Source of the DNA: an uncultured Prevotellaceae bacterium
GTDB lineage: Bacteria; Bacteroidota; Bacteroidia; Bacteroidales; Muribaculaceae
Direction: 5' to 3'
Assembly (NCBI GenBank): GCA_900318345.1
Contig: ONKD01000018.1
Coordinates: forward strand, 1 to 64,000
Length of the DNA: 64,000 nucleotides
The notes under the pieces were generated by a model, which was given only the letters and a program-made list of their open reading frames with translations, was not told the origin of the DNA and did not search any database. Positions 24,774-33,392 of the stretch are shown piece by piece. Position numbers and translations under genes: made by a program. The stretch's first letter is position 1. Each line of letters opens with the position of its first letter.

Positions 24774-26771
24774 TCAGTACTCGTAGGTGGTGTCGATGAC
24801 GGTGAACTCGGTTCGTCGGTTGACTTGGTCGGCCGCTTCCTGATCCTCCTTGCTCAGTGTCTTGATAAACTCCTCGGTGAGCGTGACGCCCTCCTCAAAC
24901 TGGGGATACTGATTGTGGATGCGCTTGGTGACGGTCTTGGGACGCGACTCGCCGTAGCCGGCAGGTTTGAGGCGTTCGCGCGGTATTCCATTGGCAATGA
25001 GGTAATCCACGACACTTTGGGCGCGCCGTTGTGAGAGTCCCTGATTGTATTTTGCACTGCCCACGCGGTCGGTGTGTGAAGCCATCTCGATGACGATGTT
25101 GGGATGGTCCTTCAAGAGCATGACCATGCTGTCGAGGGCGAGTTTGGACTCATCACGCAACACGGCCTTGTCAAAGTCGTAGAAGATATTCTCGATGATT
25201 TGTGCCTTGAACATCGCGGCGAGGATGAAATCGACGTTGTACTCGGCATCTTCCTCGGTGCTGTCGCTCTCAAACTCCTGTCGAGCGTTGAGATAGCCCT
25301 CGGCGCTGGCCATCATTGCGTATTTCACGCCGCGTTGCAGGTCGAAACGGAATGAGCCATCGGGCTTGGAGGCCGTCTTTTGGTTGCTGCCGTCATCTCC
25401 CACGATGCGTATTACCGCATTGGGCACGGGCTCATCATCTTTATCGACCACATATCCTGAGATCCAGATCTGCAAATCGGGCTTGATGAAGCTGAAGATG
25501 TGGTCATAGCCACGCGCGTCACCACGGTTGCTGGAGAAGAAACCGCTCTCGCCCTTGCCGAAGGTGATACCGAAGTCGTCGGCCGACGAGTTCATAGGCA
25601 CGCCCATGTTCTCGACAACCCAGCGGTCCATTGCCGTGCGGTCGTTCTCGTCGCGGGGCTGAAGAGTCGCCACAAACAAGTCTAATCCGCCCATGCCCGG
25701 ATGTCCGTCACTGGCGAAATAGAGCAGGCTATCGGTGCGCACGTTAGGGAATCGGTCATTGCCCTTGGTATTGATTTGCGGGCCTAGGTTCTCGAGGGTG
25801 CCATGCTTGTCCTTGAGGTTGATGCGCCAGATGTCGATACCGCCTTGGCCTCCCGGCATGTCGCTGGCGAAATAGAGCCACTGGCCATCAGGGCTGACAA
25901 AGGGGTCAGTATAGCTGCTCAGCGTGTCGGCCGTGATCTCAAACTTTTGAGGCGCGCCCCATTTGGCCTCACTGCGGCTACTGGTGTAGATCTCAACCGT
26001 TGTTGGCCAATCCTGGCGCACGGCACGAGCGAGGTACATGGTTGAACCATCGGGTGAGAAGGCTGCTGCGCCCTCGTCGTGCTCGGTGTTCAGTCCGCCA
26101 TCAACGAGCTCGGGCCGCGTGAAGACGCCTTTCTCGTCCTTCTTGGAGAAATAGATGTCACCTTTCTTGGTACCGGTAATCTCGCTATGATTTTCACCTG
26201 TGGATTTCTCGTTGGTAGAGGTATAATAGATGTACTCGAGGTTCTTGTCAAGGTACATGGGGCAGTACTCGGCTCGTCGTGTGTTGAACAACTTGAAAGC
26301 CTTGACGATGTAGCGTGAACCCTCTTCCTTCCATTGCGGGGCGAGCTCACAACCGCGCAGGCCCACCTGTGCTTCCCAGTCATTGGGAAACATGTCAAGA
26401 TAGGCGTTGTAGCTGTTGATGGCTGCGGAATACAGGCCCTCGCGCTGCTGGGCTTGAGCTAGACGCAGCAGGGTCGTCGAGTCATCATACTCGTAACGGA
26501 TAGCGTTTTGAAACGCGGCAACGGCGCGGTTGCCCTGATTGAGTTTCAGGTGGCACATGCCGAGCTGGTAGGCGAGTTCACCTCGCAGCCAGGCATCCTC
26601 CTTGCGGTTATAGTGGTTGTAGAGTTTGCGGTAAATGCCCGCTGCGTCAAAATACTCGCCACGGTCATAGGCTTCGTCGGCCTGCTTGAGCTGTGGTCCC
26701 TTACACGAGGCGAGAGACATCATCACTGAGGCTAAGACCAATCCCAATGTGATATATAGAACTTGTTTCAT
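24774..26771 (-). CDS. porE: PorE-like T9SS outer-membrane lipoprotein (TPR, WD40-like propeller, CRD, OmpA domain)
   Basis: 665 residues. A lipobox LASC places the lipidated Cys at residue 23. TPR-like helices follow (about 30-140), then a WD40/PD40-type beta-propeller (about 160-430; FSPDGSTMYLARA, VSPDGQWLYFASD), a carboxypeptidase-regulatory-like domain (about 435-510; ISGYVVDKDDEPVPNAVIRI) and an OmpA C-terminal peptidoglycan-binding domain (about 535-660; IEMASHTDRVGSAKYNQGLSQRRA). This exact order is that of Porphyromonas PorE, a component of the type IX secretion system thought to anchor it to peptidoglycan. A secreted hypothetical gene lies 72 bp upstream on the same strand. Confidence 0.85.
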   Translation of the reverse strand: MKQVLYITLGLVLASVMMSLASCKGPQLKQADEAYDRGEYFDAAGIYRKLYNHYNRKEDAWLRGELAYQLGMCHLKLNQGNRAVAAFQNAIRYEYDDSTTLLRLAQAQQREGLYSAAINSYNAYLDMFPNDWEAQVGLRGCELAPQWKEEGSRYIVKAFKLFNTRRAEYCPMYLDKNLEYIYYTSTNEKSTGENHSEITGTKKGDIYFSKKDEKGVFTRPELVDGGLNTEHDEGAAAFSPDGSTMYLARAVRQDWPTTVEIYTSSRSEAKWGAPQKFEITADTLSSYTDPFVSPDGQWLYFASDMPGGQGGIDIWRINLKDKHGTLENLGPQINTKGNDRFPNVRTDSLLYFASDGHPGMGGLDLFVATLQPRDENDRTAMDRWVVENMGVPMNSSADDFGITFGKGESGFFSSNRGDARGYDHIFSFIKPDLQIWISGYVVDKDDEPVPNAVIRIVGDDGSNQKTASKPDGSFRFDLQRGVKYAMMASAEGYLNARQEFESDSTEEDAEYNVDFILAAMFKAQIIENIFYDFDKAVLRDESKLALDSMVMLLKDHPNIVIEMASHTDRVGSAKYNQGLSQRRAQSVVDYLIANGIPRERLKPAGYGESRPKTVTKRIHNQYPQFEEGVTLTEEFIKTLSKEDQEAADQVNRRTEFTVIDTTYEY

Positions 26772-26843
26772 GAAACTGCGTTACAAAAGCTTTTACTCTA
26801 AAACGATGAATCGGCCCTATTTATTGTATTGGGTGCCTAACAG

Positions 26844-27794
26844 TTAATCGCTGTAACTCCTTGTGATTGTCATTAAGGGTTTGCCGTCGAGGGTGATGGC
26901 CACGCGGGTGTAGCGCCCGTGGGTGTCGATGTCGTAGTCAAACGTGCGCTCATGTATCACGTCATTGCCCTTGAGTTCCTTGATGGCGATGAGGAATTTT
27001 TTACCCGTGGCGGAGTCAAAGTCGTAATGGTAACGGAAGACCTGGCTGCCCACTTCCTCACGAATCACGTATCCATCTTTGTAGATGAGGGTGCGCTTCT
27101 CGCCCTTCTCTTGAGAGATAACGAGCTTGGTGAGCTGACCTTTCTCGTTAAACGTGAAGTCCTGACGGCTGCCGTTGTCGCCCTTGATTGACACGCGGTG
27201 GTCGTTCTCGTCGTAGATGGGCGCGAAGTTGATGGTCTTTCCCTTGCGCTTGCTCTGCTTGAGGCTGTAGCCGTGCAGGTTGTCGTAGGAATAGGTGTAG
27301 TTGACGATAGTCTTGACGCCCTTATTGCCCTGGATGCTCGACTGGGTGAGCAGGCCCTGGCTATTGAAAATAAACGTGTTATTGCGCTTGCTGCCATTGG
27401 CCATGGAGACCAGTTCATCGACACGGCCCGTGCAACCGTTGAACCCCACGTCGAGATGCTCGATGCGGTAGCTGTGGGTGGGATTGTTGACCAGGTTGCT
27501 ATAGAAGAGCTTGATGCGTGGCTCAAACACGCTGACGGTGTCCATATAGGCAGCGAGGGCCTCGAGTTGCACATTCTTGTTGCAGTAGGCATTGACGATG
27601 GCCGCATCACGCAGTTTGCGGGCCTGTTCGGTGTAACGGCCTTGTGGATAGTCGAGCAGGAATGTGTTCCATGCCTCAACCGTGCCTGCGTTCATCGCCT
27701 TGTCATAGGCTGCGCGCTCATCGTTGACTTGTGCATTCATCATCCCTATCGTCGTGATGGCAATCACGGCCAGCAATATCAATCTTTTAGTCAT
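26844..27794 (-). CDS. Secreted protein of unknown function upstream of porE
   Basis: 316 residues with a signal peptide (1-21, cleavage at MNA|QV). Residues about 25-75 form a helical segment (FLLDYPQGRYTEQARKLRDA) that resembles a TPR or outer-membrane lipoprotein repeat. The rest is beta-rich with alternating short strands (NSQGLLTQSSIQG, FTFNEKGQLTKLVIS, RTFDYDIDTHGRYTRV), similar to RHS/YD- or MORN-like strand repeats. A -7 box TACCTTTG lies upstream on the minus strand (plus-strand positions 27831-27838 area). I do not recognise the family. Its position before porE suggests a cell-envelope role, which is inference only. Confidence 0.6.
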   Translation of the reverse strand: MTKRLILLAVIAITTIGMMNAQVNDERAAYDKAMNAGTVEAWNTFLLDYPQGRYTEQARKLRDAAIVNAYCNKNVQLEALAAYMDTVSVFEPRIKLFYSNLVNNPTHSYRIEHLDVGFNGCTGRVDELVSMANGSKRNNTFIFNSQGLLTQSSIQGNKGVKTIVNYTYSYDNLHGYSLKQSKRKGKTINFAPIYDENDHRVSIKGDNGSRQDFTFNEKGQLTKLVISQEKGEKRTLIYKDGYVIREEVGSQVFRYHYDFDSATGKKFLIAIKELKGNDVIHERTFDYDIDTHGRYTRVAITLDGKPLMTITRSYSD

Positions 27795-28045
27795 AACAGT
27801 CTTGTGTTTAATGTTTTCCTCGGCAAAGGTAATGTAAATCTTTTCAACTCACAAAAAGAACGGCAAGGATGAGTCGCGAAACCCCTACAGAAAAGAAAAA
27901 ACGCATATTTCAGGCGATAGATGATGCTGAATTGCCGAATAATGCCTACCTTCGCAGTTTGAATTAATCAGTTATGCCTATTGGCTTGTATTGAATTTGT
28001 TAACTGACTAAAACATCCAAATCAATAACAAAACATCTATTTTTT

Positions 28046-30022
28046 ATGAAAGACGAAGAAATCATTATTCAAGAGCAAGACGAGATGTCGTTGCCCGAGA
28101 ACGCTGCTCGCGAGCTCAAGCCCGGGGAGAAGTATGTCCCCATCTTGAAGCCCGACAAGACGTATCCCGAGATTACGCCCTACTCAGTCTCGCTGGGTCT
28201 GATCATGGCGGTCATCTTCAGTGCCGCCACAGCCTACTTGGGCCTGAAACTGGGTCAAGTGTTTGAGGCTGCTATTCCCATCGCTATTATTGCTGCAGGT
28301 ATTGGTGCCGCGACCAAGCGCAAGAACTCGCTGGGCGAGAATGTTATCATCCAGTCGATTGGTGCCGCATCGGGTATCATCGTTGCCGGTGCCATCTTCA
28401 CCCTACCGGCCCTTTACATTCTTCAGGCCAAGTATCCCGATATCACGGTGAACTTCCTGGAGATTTTCTTGAGTTCGTTGCTGGGCGGTTGCTTGGGCAT
28501 TTTGTTCTTTATCCCCTTCCGCAAGTACTTCGTGAGCGACCAGCATGGCAAGTTCCCGTTCCCTGAGGCTACCGCGACCACCCAGGTGCTCGTGAGCGGT
28601 CAGAAGGGTGGTAGCCAGGTGCGTCACCTGCTCATAGCCGGTATCGTGGGCGGTGCCTATGACTTCATGCTCTCGACCTTCCACTGGTGGAAGGAAGTGC
28701 TCACCACCGCTGCTATTCCCGCGCTGAACGGCTTCACCGAGAACGTGAAGATGATCTTCAAGGTCAACACCAGCGCCGCTGCCCTGGGTATGGGCTACAT
28801 CATCGGTCTGCCCTACGCCTTTATCATCTTTGCCGGTAGTGCCTTTATCTGGTGGGTGATCGTGCCGCTCATGGGCTCGATGAATCCCGAACTGGCTACC
28901 GCATCTCCCGAGGATATCTTTACCGGTGGCGCTAAGTTCATCGGTATCGGCGGTATCGCCATGAGCGGTATCATCGGCATCATCAAGTCGTGGGGCGTCA
29001 TCAAGAGTGCCGCCGGACTGGCAGGCCAGGCCTTCAAGAGCCAGGAGCAGAGCCAGGGTCAGCAGGTGGAGCGCCACCAGCGTGACATCTCGATGAAGGT
29101 GCTCGTGTTCGCTCTGTTGGCAGCCTTGTTGGTTACCTTCGTGTTCTTCTACATCGGCGTTATCCACAACCTGATGCAGTCGGTTGTCGCCTTCCTCGTC
29201 GTGCTGGTTATTGCCTTCCTGTTCACCACAGTGGCCGCCAATGCGATTGCTATCGTGGGCAGTAACCCCGTGTCGGGTATGACCCTGATGACCCTCATCG
29301 TGGCTAGTGTAATCTTTGTTTCCATTGGTCTGAAAGGCTCTCAAGGTATCGTGGCCGCAATGGTTATCGGTGGCGTGGTCTGCACGGCCCTGTCGATGGC
29401 TGGTGGCATGGTCACCGATATGAAGATCGGTTACTGGATTGGTACCACACCTGCCAAGCAGCAGACGTGGAAGTTTGTCGGCACCCTCGTGTCGGCAGCT
29501 ACCGTGGGCGGTGTGATGATGATCTTGAACAAGGCCTACGGCTTTACTGACCCCAACGTCATGGCCGCTCCCCAGGCTAACGCTATGGCAGCCGTTATCG
29601 ACCCCCTGATGATGGGTGGCGATACCCCTTGGTTGCTCTATGGCGTGGGTGCTGTTCTCGCATTGTTGCTCAACTGGCTCAAGGTTCCCGCCCTGCCTTT
29701 CTCGCTGGGTATGTTCATTCCCTTCCAGTTGAATGCTCCGCTGCTCATCGGTGCCATCGTTAGTTGGTTCGTAGGCAGCCGCAGCAAGGACGAGGCCGTG
29801 AATAACGCTCGCAAGGAGCGCGGTACGCTCATCGCCAGCGGTTTCATTGCCGGTGGTGCCCTGATGGGTGTTGTTTGTGCAGCCCTGGCCTTCTGTGATG
29901 TCAAGTTCCAGGCTCCCGAGAGCGAAACGTTGACCAACTCGCTGGGCGTTGTGATGTACCTCGCCTTGATCATCTTCCTTGCCGGTTACAGTCTTAAGGC
30001 TCGCAAGGATGCCAATAAATAA
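28046..30022 (+). CDS. OPT-family oligopeptide transporter
   Basis: 658 residues and strongly hydrophobic, with about 14-16 transmembrane segments. ISLGLIM-like first helix, FSAATAYLGLKLGQVFEA (about residues 58-75), FPFPEATATTQVLVSG and GSNPVSGMTLMTL are characteristic of the oligopeptide transporter (OPT) family, bacterial EAMA-like branch. It takes up peptides or metal-chelate conjugates by proton coupling. A thioredoxin-fold lipoprotein gene starts 21 bp after the stop codon, so the two probably form an operon. Confidence 0.9.
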   Translation: MKDEEIIIQEQDEMSLPENAARELKPGEKYVPILKPDKTYPEITPYSVSLGLIMAVIFSAATAYLGLKLGQVFEAAIPIAIIAAGIGAATKRKNSLGENVIIQSIGAASGIIVAGAIFTLPALYILQAKYPDITVNFLEIFLSSLLGGCLGILFFIPFRKYFVSDQHGKFPFPEATATTQVLVSGQKGGSQVRHLLIAGIVGGAYDFMLSTFHWWKEVLTTAAIPALNGFTENVKMIFKVNTSAAALGMGYIIGLPYAFIIFAGSAFIWWVIVPLMGSMNPELATASPEDIFTGGAKFIGIGGIAMSGIIGIIKSWGVIKSAAGLAGQAFKSQEQSQGQQVERHQRDISMKVLVFALLAALLVTFVFFYIGVIHNLMQSVVAFLVVLVIAFLFTTVAANAIAIVGSNPVSGMTLMTLIVASVIFVSIGLKGSQGIVAAMVIGGVVCTALSMAGGMVTDMKIGYWIGTTPAKQQTWKFVGTLVSAATVGGVMMILNKAYGFTDPNVMAAPQANAMAAVIDPLMMGGDTPWLLYGVGAVLALLLNWLKVPALPFSLGMFIPFQLNAPLLIGAIVSWFVGSRSKDEAVNNARKERGTLIASGFIAGGALMGVVCAALAFCDVKFQAPESETLTNSLGVVMYLALIIFLAGYSLKARKDANK

Positions 30023-30043
30023 TCGATGGAATTCATGATAGGC

Positions 30044-31129
30044 ATGAAGAAAGTTTTATTACTGATGATTGCTGTTGCAGCCTTGACGGCATGTGACGGC
30101 AACAAATTCAAGGTCGATGGCACTATCGAGGGCGCGACCGACTCGACCGTGGTTGTGCTTGAGCAATCGAGCAACGGTGAGTGGTACACTATCGATACCG
30201 TGAAGGTTGACAAGAACGGCAAGTATAGCGTGAGCGCTCCTGCTCCCGAGGTGCCCAACATCTATCAACTGCGCTGCGGTGACCAGTCGATCTGTTTCCC
30301 CATCGACAGCCTTGACCACTTGACGATTAACACCAAGTTGCCCGGTTTTGCTACCGACTATACCGTTGCCGGCAGCCAGCATGCCGAGCTGGTGATGAAG
30401 ATTGACAAGGAGGCCATGCGCTTTGCCAGCGGCAAGGGGACTGATGCTGAATTTCAGGCTTGGAAGGACCAGTTGTCACACCAGATTGTGGCTGACCCGA
30501 GCGGTATTGTGGCTTATTATACCATCAATAAATACATTGGAGGAAAGCCGCTATATGACCCATTGAACGATAACGACTTGCGCATCATCGGTGCCGTGGC
30601 CAACGCGTTCAACTCCTTCAGGCCCAATGACCCCCGCACCGACTATCTGGTGAATCAACTGCTGGAGGGTCAACGTCGCCGCCGCGCCATGAGCGCGCCC
30701 ACCGACACGGTTTATGCTGACGTGGCCTCGCTCATTGACATTAAGCTTCAAGACTATGACGGCAAGGAGTATAGCCTTGCCAAAGTGGCCGAAGAGAACC
30801 GCGTTGTGCTGCTCGATTTCACTGCTTACCAGACCGAAATTTCCCCGCAGCTCAACAGGCTTCTCAATGACATTTACCAGGGCTATCACAGCCGTGGATT
30901 GACAATCTATCAGGTGAGTGTCGACCAGGACAACGTGGCATGGAGGCAAGCCGCTAAGAACTTGCCGTGGATTACCGTGTTTGATCCGCGAAGCATTAAT
31001 TCACAGTATGTTGGTTACTATAATGTCACGGGTATTCCCACGACGTTCATCATCCGCAACAGCGAGATTGTTGAGCGCGTTGAGGATGCCAGCAGGCTCA
31101 AAGCGGCTGTGGCAAAATACATGAAGTAG
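30044..31129 (+). CDS. DUF4369 / thioredoxin-fold lipoprotein without a CxxC motif
   Basis: I choose the ATG at 30044, which gives 361 residues and puts a lipobox LTAC at residues 14-17; two in-frame ATGs lie upstream at 30026 and 30035. Residues about 20-110 are a DUF4369-type beta domain (FKVDGTIEGATDSTVVVLEQ), about 210-361 a TlpA/ResA thioredoxin fold (VVLLDFTAYQTEISPQLNRL … GIPTTFIIRN with the cis-Pro). Where TlpA proteins have WCxxC this one has AYQTEIS, so it cannot do thiol-disulfide exchange and is probably structural or ligand-binding. It follows the OPT transporter directly. Confidence 0.8.
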   Translation: MKKVLLLMIAVAALTACDGNKFKVDGTIEGATDSTVVVLEQSSNGEWYTIDTVKVDKNGKYSVSAPAPEVPNIYQLRCGDQSICFPIDSLDHLTINTKLPGFATDYTVAGSQHAELVMKIDKEAMRFASGKGTDAEFQAWKDQLSHQIVADPSGIVAYYTINKYIGGKPLYDPLNDNDLRIIGAVANAFNSFRPNDPRTDYLVNQLLEGQRRRRAMSAPTDTVYADVASLIDIKLQDYDGKEYSLAKVAEENRVVLLDFTAYQTEISPQLNRLLNDIYQGYHSRGLTIYQVSVDQDNVAWRQAAKNLPWITVFDPRSINSQYVGYYNVTGIPTTFIIRNSEIVERVEDASRLKAAVAKYMK

Positions 31130-31160
31130 AGACGAGGAAAACTTCTATACATGATTGAGG

Positions 31161-31192
31161 GTGGCAGCGTGTATTTTCATGCTGTCACTTTT
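31161..31192 (+). terminator. Terminator after the OPT/DUF4369 operon
   Basis: An 11-bp stem with two G-U pairs (31161-31171 / 31178-31188) is followed by TTTT. Confidence 0.7.
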
Positions 31193-31321
31193 ATATTATA
31201 GGGGTGAAAAAATACAGAATTGATGATAGTAAATTTCAAGATGATAGTAGTGGGTTTATTTAATATTTGAAGAATAACATAAAAAAATCTTATAAATTAT
31301 CATTTTTTAGAAAAATGTTTG

Positions 31322-31329
31322 TATCTTTG
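31322..31329 (+). promoter_or_regulatory. -7 element of the Lrp-type regulator gene
   Basis: TATCTTTG matches TAnnTTTG. The start codon is 89 bp downstream, leaving a leader of roughly 80 nt in an AT-rich region. The -33 box is unclear. Confidence 0.5.
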
Positions 31330-31417
31330 CGCCGCAACTGACGTGTTCCATCATTGAATGGACAAGATTTGCATTATAAAGACTAAGCTGTCAAATACAT
31401 TAAAACTATATAATATT

Positions 31418-31900
31418 ATGGCTACTAAACTCGATTCACTAGATTACAAAATTTTAAAGATGCTGTCTCTCAATGCCCGCAAGCCTTACTTGGAGATTGC
31501 TCGTTCATGTAATGTGTCGGGTGCGGCAATTCATCAGCGCATCCAGAAGTTGTACAATATGGGCGTCATCAGGGGCTCCATTTCATTGATTGATCCGTCA
31601 TCGGTGGGTTATGAGACCTGTGCTTACATTGGCTTTTTCTTGAATGACCCGTCAAAGTTTGATGAGGTTGTTGCCAGGCTTAAGACTGTACCCGAGGTGG
31701 TTGAATGCTACTTCACCACAGGTAAGTATGACCTGTTCATCAAGCTTTATGCTCAGAATAACGACCACTTGCTGCAGATTATCCATGACCGCTTCTTGAA
31801 GATGGGTCTGGGTCGTAGCGAGACACTCATCACGTTCAAGGAAGTGTTTAAGCGTCAAATTCCCATCGCTCCCGATAGCGGAGATGAAGAAAACGGATAA
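31418..31900 (+). CDS. Lrp/AsnC-family transcriptional regulator
   Basis: 160 residues from the ATG at 31418 (MATKLDSLDYKIL); the upstream in-frame extension lacks domain sequence. An N-terminal helix-turn-helix (ILKMLSLNARKPYLEIARSC … AAIHQRIQKLYNMGVI, about 10-55) is followed by the RAM/AsnC ligand-binding domain (about 65-150; YIGFFL, VVECYFTTGKYDLFIKLYA). Lrp/AsnC proteins form octamers and respond to amino acids. The gene stands alone between its own promoter and a strong terminator, so its targets are not revealed by context. Confidence 0.9.
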   Translation: MATKLDSLDYKILKMLSLNARKPYLEIARSCNVSGAAIHQRIQKLYNMGVIRGSISLIDPSSVGYETCAYIGFFLNDPSKFDEVVARLKTVPEVVECYFTTGKYDLFIKLYAQNNDHLLQIIHDRFLKMGLGRSETLITFKEVFKRQIPIAPDSGDEENG

Positions 31901-31914
31901 AGAGACATTGTCAA

Positions 31915-31942
31915 GGGGGCACGAGAGTGGCCCCCTTTTTTT
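31915..31942 (+). terminator. Intrinsic terminator after the Lrp-type gene
   Basis: GGGGGC pairs with GCCCCC across a short loop with a bulge, followed by seven Ts (31936-31942). Confidence 0.85.
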
Positions 31943-31970
31943 AAAAGGATAAGGGTTTCAATATATCAAT

Positions 31971-32009
31971 TCGAGTTTTTAAAGTGGCTGAACCACTTTA
32001 AAAACTCGA
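31971..32009. repeat. Perfect 17-bp hairpin without a T tract
   Basis: The arms TCGAGTTTTTAAAGTGG (31971-31987) and its exact complement (31993-32009) enclose the loop CTGAA. It lies 29 bp beyond a complete terminator, so a second terminator is not needed. It is followed by two GATTAGAGATGAG units (32011-32037). The rest of the gap to 32188 contains only short TAATC-rich repeats. Confidence 0.75.
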
Positions 32010-32188
32010 GGATTAGAGATGAGTGATTAGAGATGAGAGAAGGCCTGAAATAACGAGAGAACAACGATTTCTGGAAAATTTTTCGGTTCTTGAAGAGTTA
32101 AATCACTAATCGATAATCGCTAATCAGTGAGCAAGTTATCAACTTGCGAATCTTAAATATAAAGGTAAAAAAGATGAGGAGGAATAAC

Positions 32189-32989
32189 ATGAAAAATGAA
32201 TTTGCTATGATGGACTGTACGCTCCAGGAAGCGGAGTGGCTGCAGTGTGCCCGTGAGATGGGGCATGCGGCCGGCGAGGTGTTGAGGAGTTACTTTCGTC
32301 GCCGTGACTTGAGTATTGAGGACAAGGGGAGCGCGTTTGACATCGTCACCGAGGCCGATAAGGCCAGCGAGCGCCTCATCATCGACACCATTCACTTGCG
32401 TTTCCCTGACCACGCGATCCTGAGCGAGGAGAGCGGCGATGACCACCGACAGGCATGCTACCAGTGGGTCATTGACCCGCTTGACGGCACAGTGAATTAC
32501 AGCGCGGGCATTGCCACCTATTGTGTCTCCATCGGCTTGAAGGTGGATGGTGAGACCCGCATGGGCTACGTTTATGCCCCGTCGCTGGACGAGGAATTCC
32601 TGGCGATCAAGGGCAAAGGAGCATACGGACCTTACGGGCGCCTGGAGGCCAAGGGCACAACCGAGTTGCAGCGTGCGGTCATCTCGACGGGCTTCCCCTA
32701 TGACAAAGCTACCAACCCCGATAACAACCTGGACCGTTTTGCCCAGGTCATGCCCCGCGTGAGGGGCATCAGGCGACTCGGGTCGGCAGCGATGGACCTG
32801 AGCTATGTCGCAGCCGGCTGGCTCGACGGCTACTGGGAGTTGAACCTCAAGGAGTGGGATGCCTGTGCAGGAGAACTCATCGCCCAGGAGGCCGGTGCCA
32901 CCGTCAAGCGCTACCGTAACGACCACGGCATCTGCATCCTCGCGGCTTGTCCAGGCATCGCCCAGCAACTGCTGGAGATGGTCGAGTAA
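32189..32989 (+). CDS. Inositol monophosphatase family protein
   Basis: I choose the ATG at 32189 because a full Shine-Dalgarno AGGAGG lies at 32177-32182, rare in this phylum; the protein is then 266 residues. The metal-dependent phosphatase motifs are present: LSEESGDD (about 80), WVIDPLDGTVNY (about 93-104) and the C-terminal WDACAGELIAQEAG. It could be SuhB/IMPase, CysQ or a histidinol phosphatase; sequence alone does not decide. It is monocistronic. Confidence 0.85.
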   Translation: MKNEFAMMDCTLQEAEWLQCAREMGHAAGEVLRSYFRRRDLSIEDKGSAFDIVTEADKASERLIIDTIHLRFPDHAILSEESGDDHRQACYQWVIDPLDGTVNYSAGIATYCVSIGLKVDGETRMGYVYAPSLDEEFLAIKGKGAYGPYGRLEAKGTTELQRAVISTGFPYDKATNPDNNLDRFAQVMPRVRGIRRLGSAAMDLSYVAAGWLDGYWELNLKEWDACAGELIAQEAGATVKRYRNDHGICILAACPGIAQQLLEMVE

Positions 32990-33107
32990 TAGTGAGTTTG
33001 ATGCTGTAAAGCATTGATAGTCAATGCTTCTAATCTGTAGGGATGCAACATTTTGTGTCTCCCATGCTGGCTAGTTGATATCTATTTTATTGCCATCAGT
33101 AACGAGG

Positions 33108-33201
33108 GTGTGTCATAATTGCAATGTCGCTACATATATCGGCCTACGGCCGAGAAATTTAAACAAATTATTTAAAAAATTAAATAAAAATTTTATTTGT
33201 T
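33108..33201. repeat. Truncated MITE-like element
   Basis: The first ~94 bp match the left end of the element at 37911 almost base for base: the inverted end GTGTGTCATAATTG, then CGGCCTACGGCCG and an AAATTTAAACAAATTATT tract. After TTTTATTTGTTC the match stops, and the right inverted end is missing. The remaining gap 32990-33288 shows no gene. Confidence 0.8.
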
Positions 33202-33288
33202 CGGTGAAGTAATTCGCTGAATTTCATGGATTTATTTCTTATGGCCAGCGTCGGCTTATAGCCGTCATGTCTAACGCTTTTGGCTCTT

Positions 33289-33358
33289 GAAGGCGGGCTG
33301 CACTGGTAATAAAAAACAACACGTTGTTTTGTTATGCGGTCGATTTACATTACCTTTG
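33289..33358 (+). promoter_or_regulatory. Palindromic promoter element upstream of trpS
   Basis: The left arm is GAAGGCGGGCTGCACTGG (33289-33306). The centre is AAAACAAC (33313-33320) / GTTGTTTT (33323-33330) around a 2-nt loop. The right arm carries -33 TTTG (33328-33331), a 19-bp spacer and -7 TACCTTTG (33351-33358). The layout and left arm match the elements before the GSCFA gene and prmC. Confidence 0.7.
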
Positions 33359-33392
33359 CACCCAATAAAATAAAAATCACAAGAATTTGAAT

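Noticed and set aside
28403-29344. A 313-codon open frame antisense to the OPT transporter gene
   Set aside because: Very His/Asp/Glu-rich product as expected from the complement of membrane-protein codons; no promoter.
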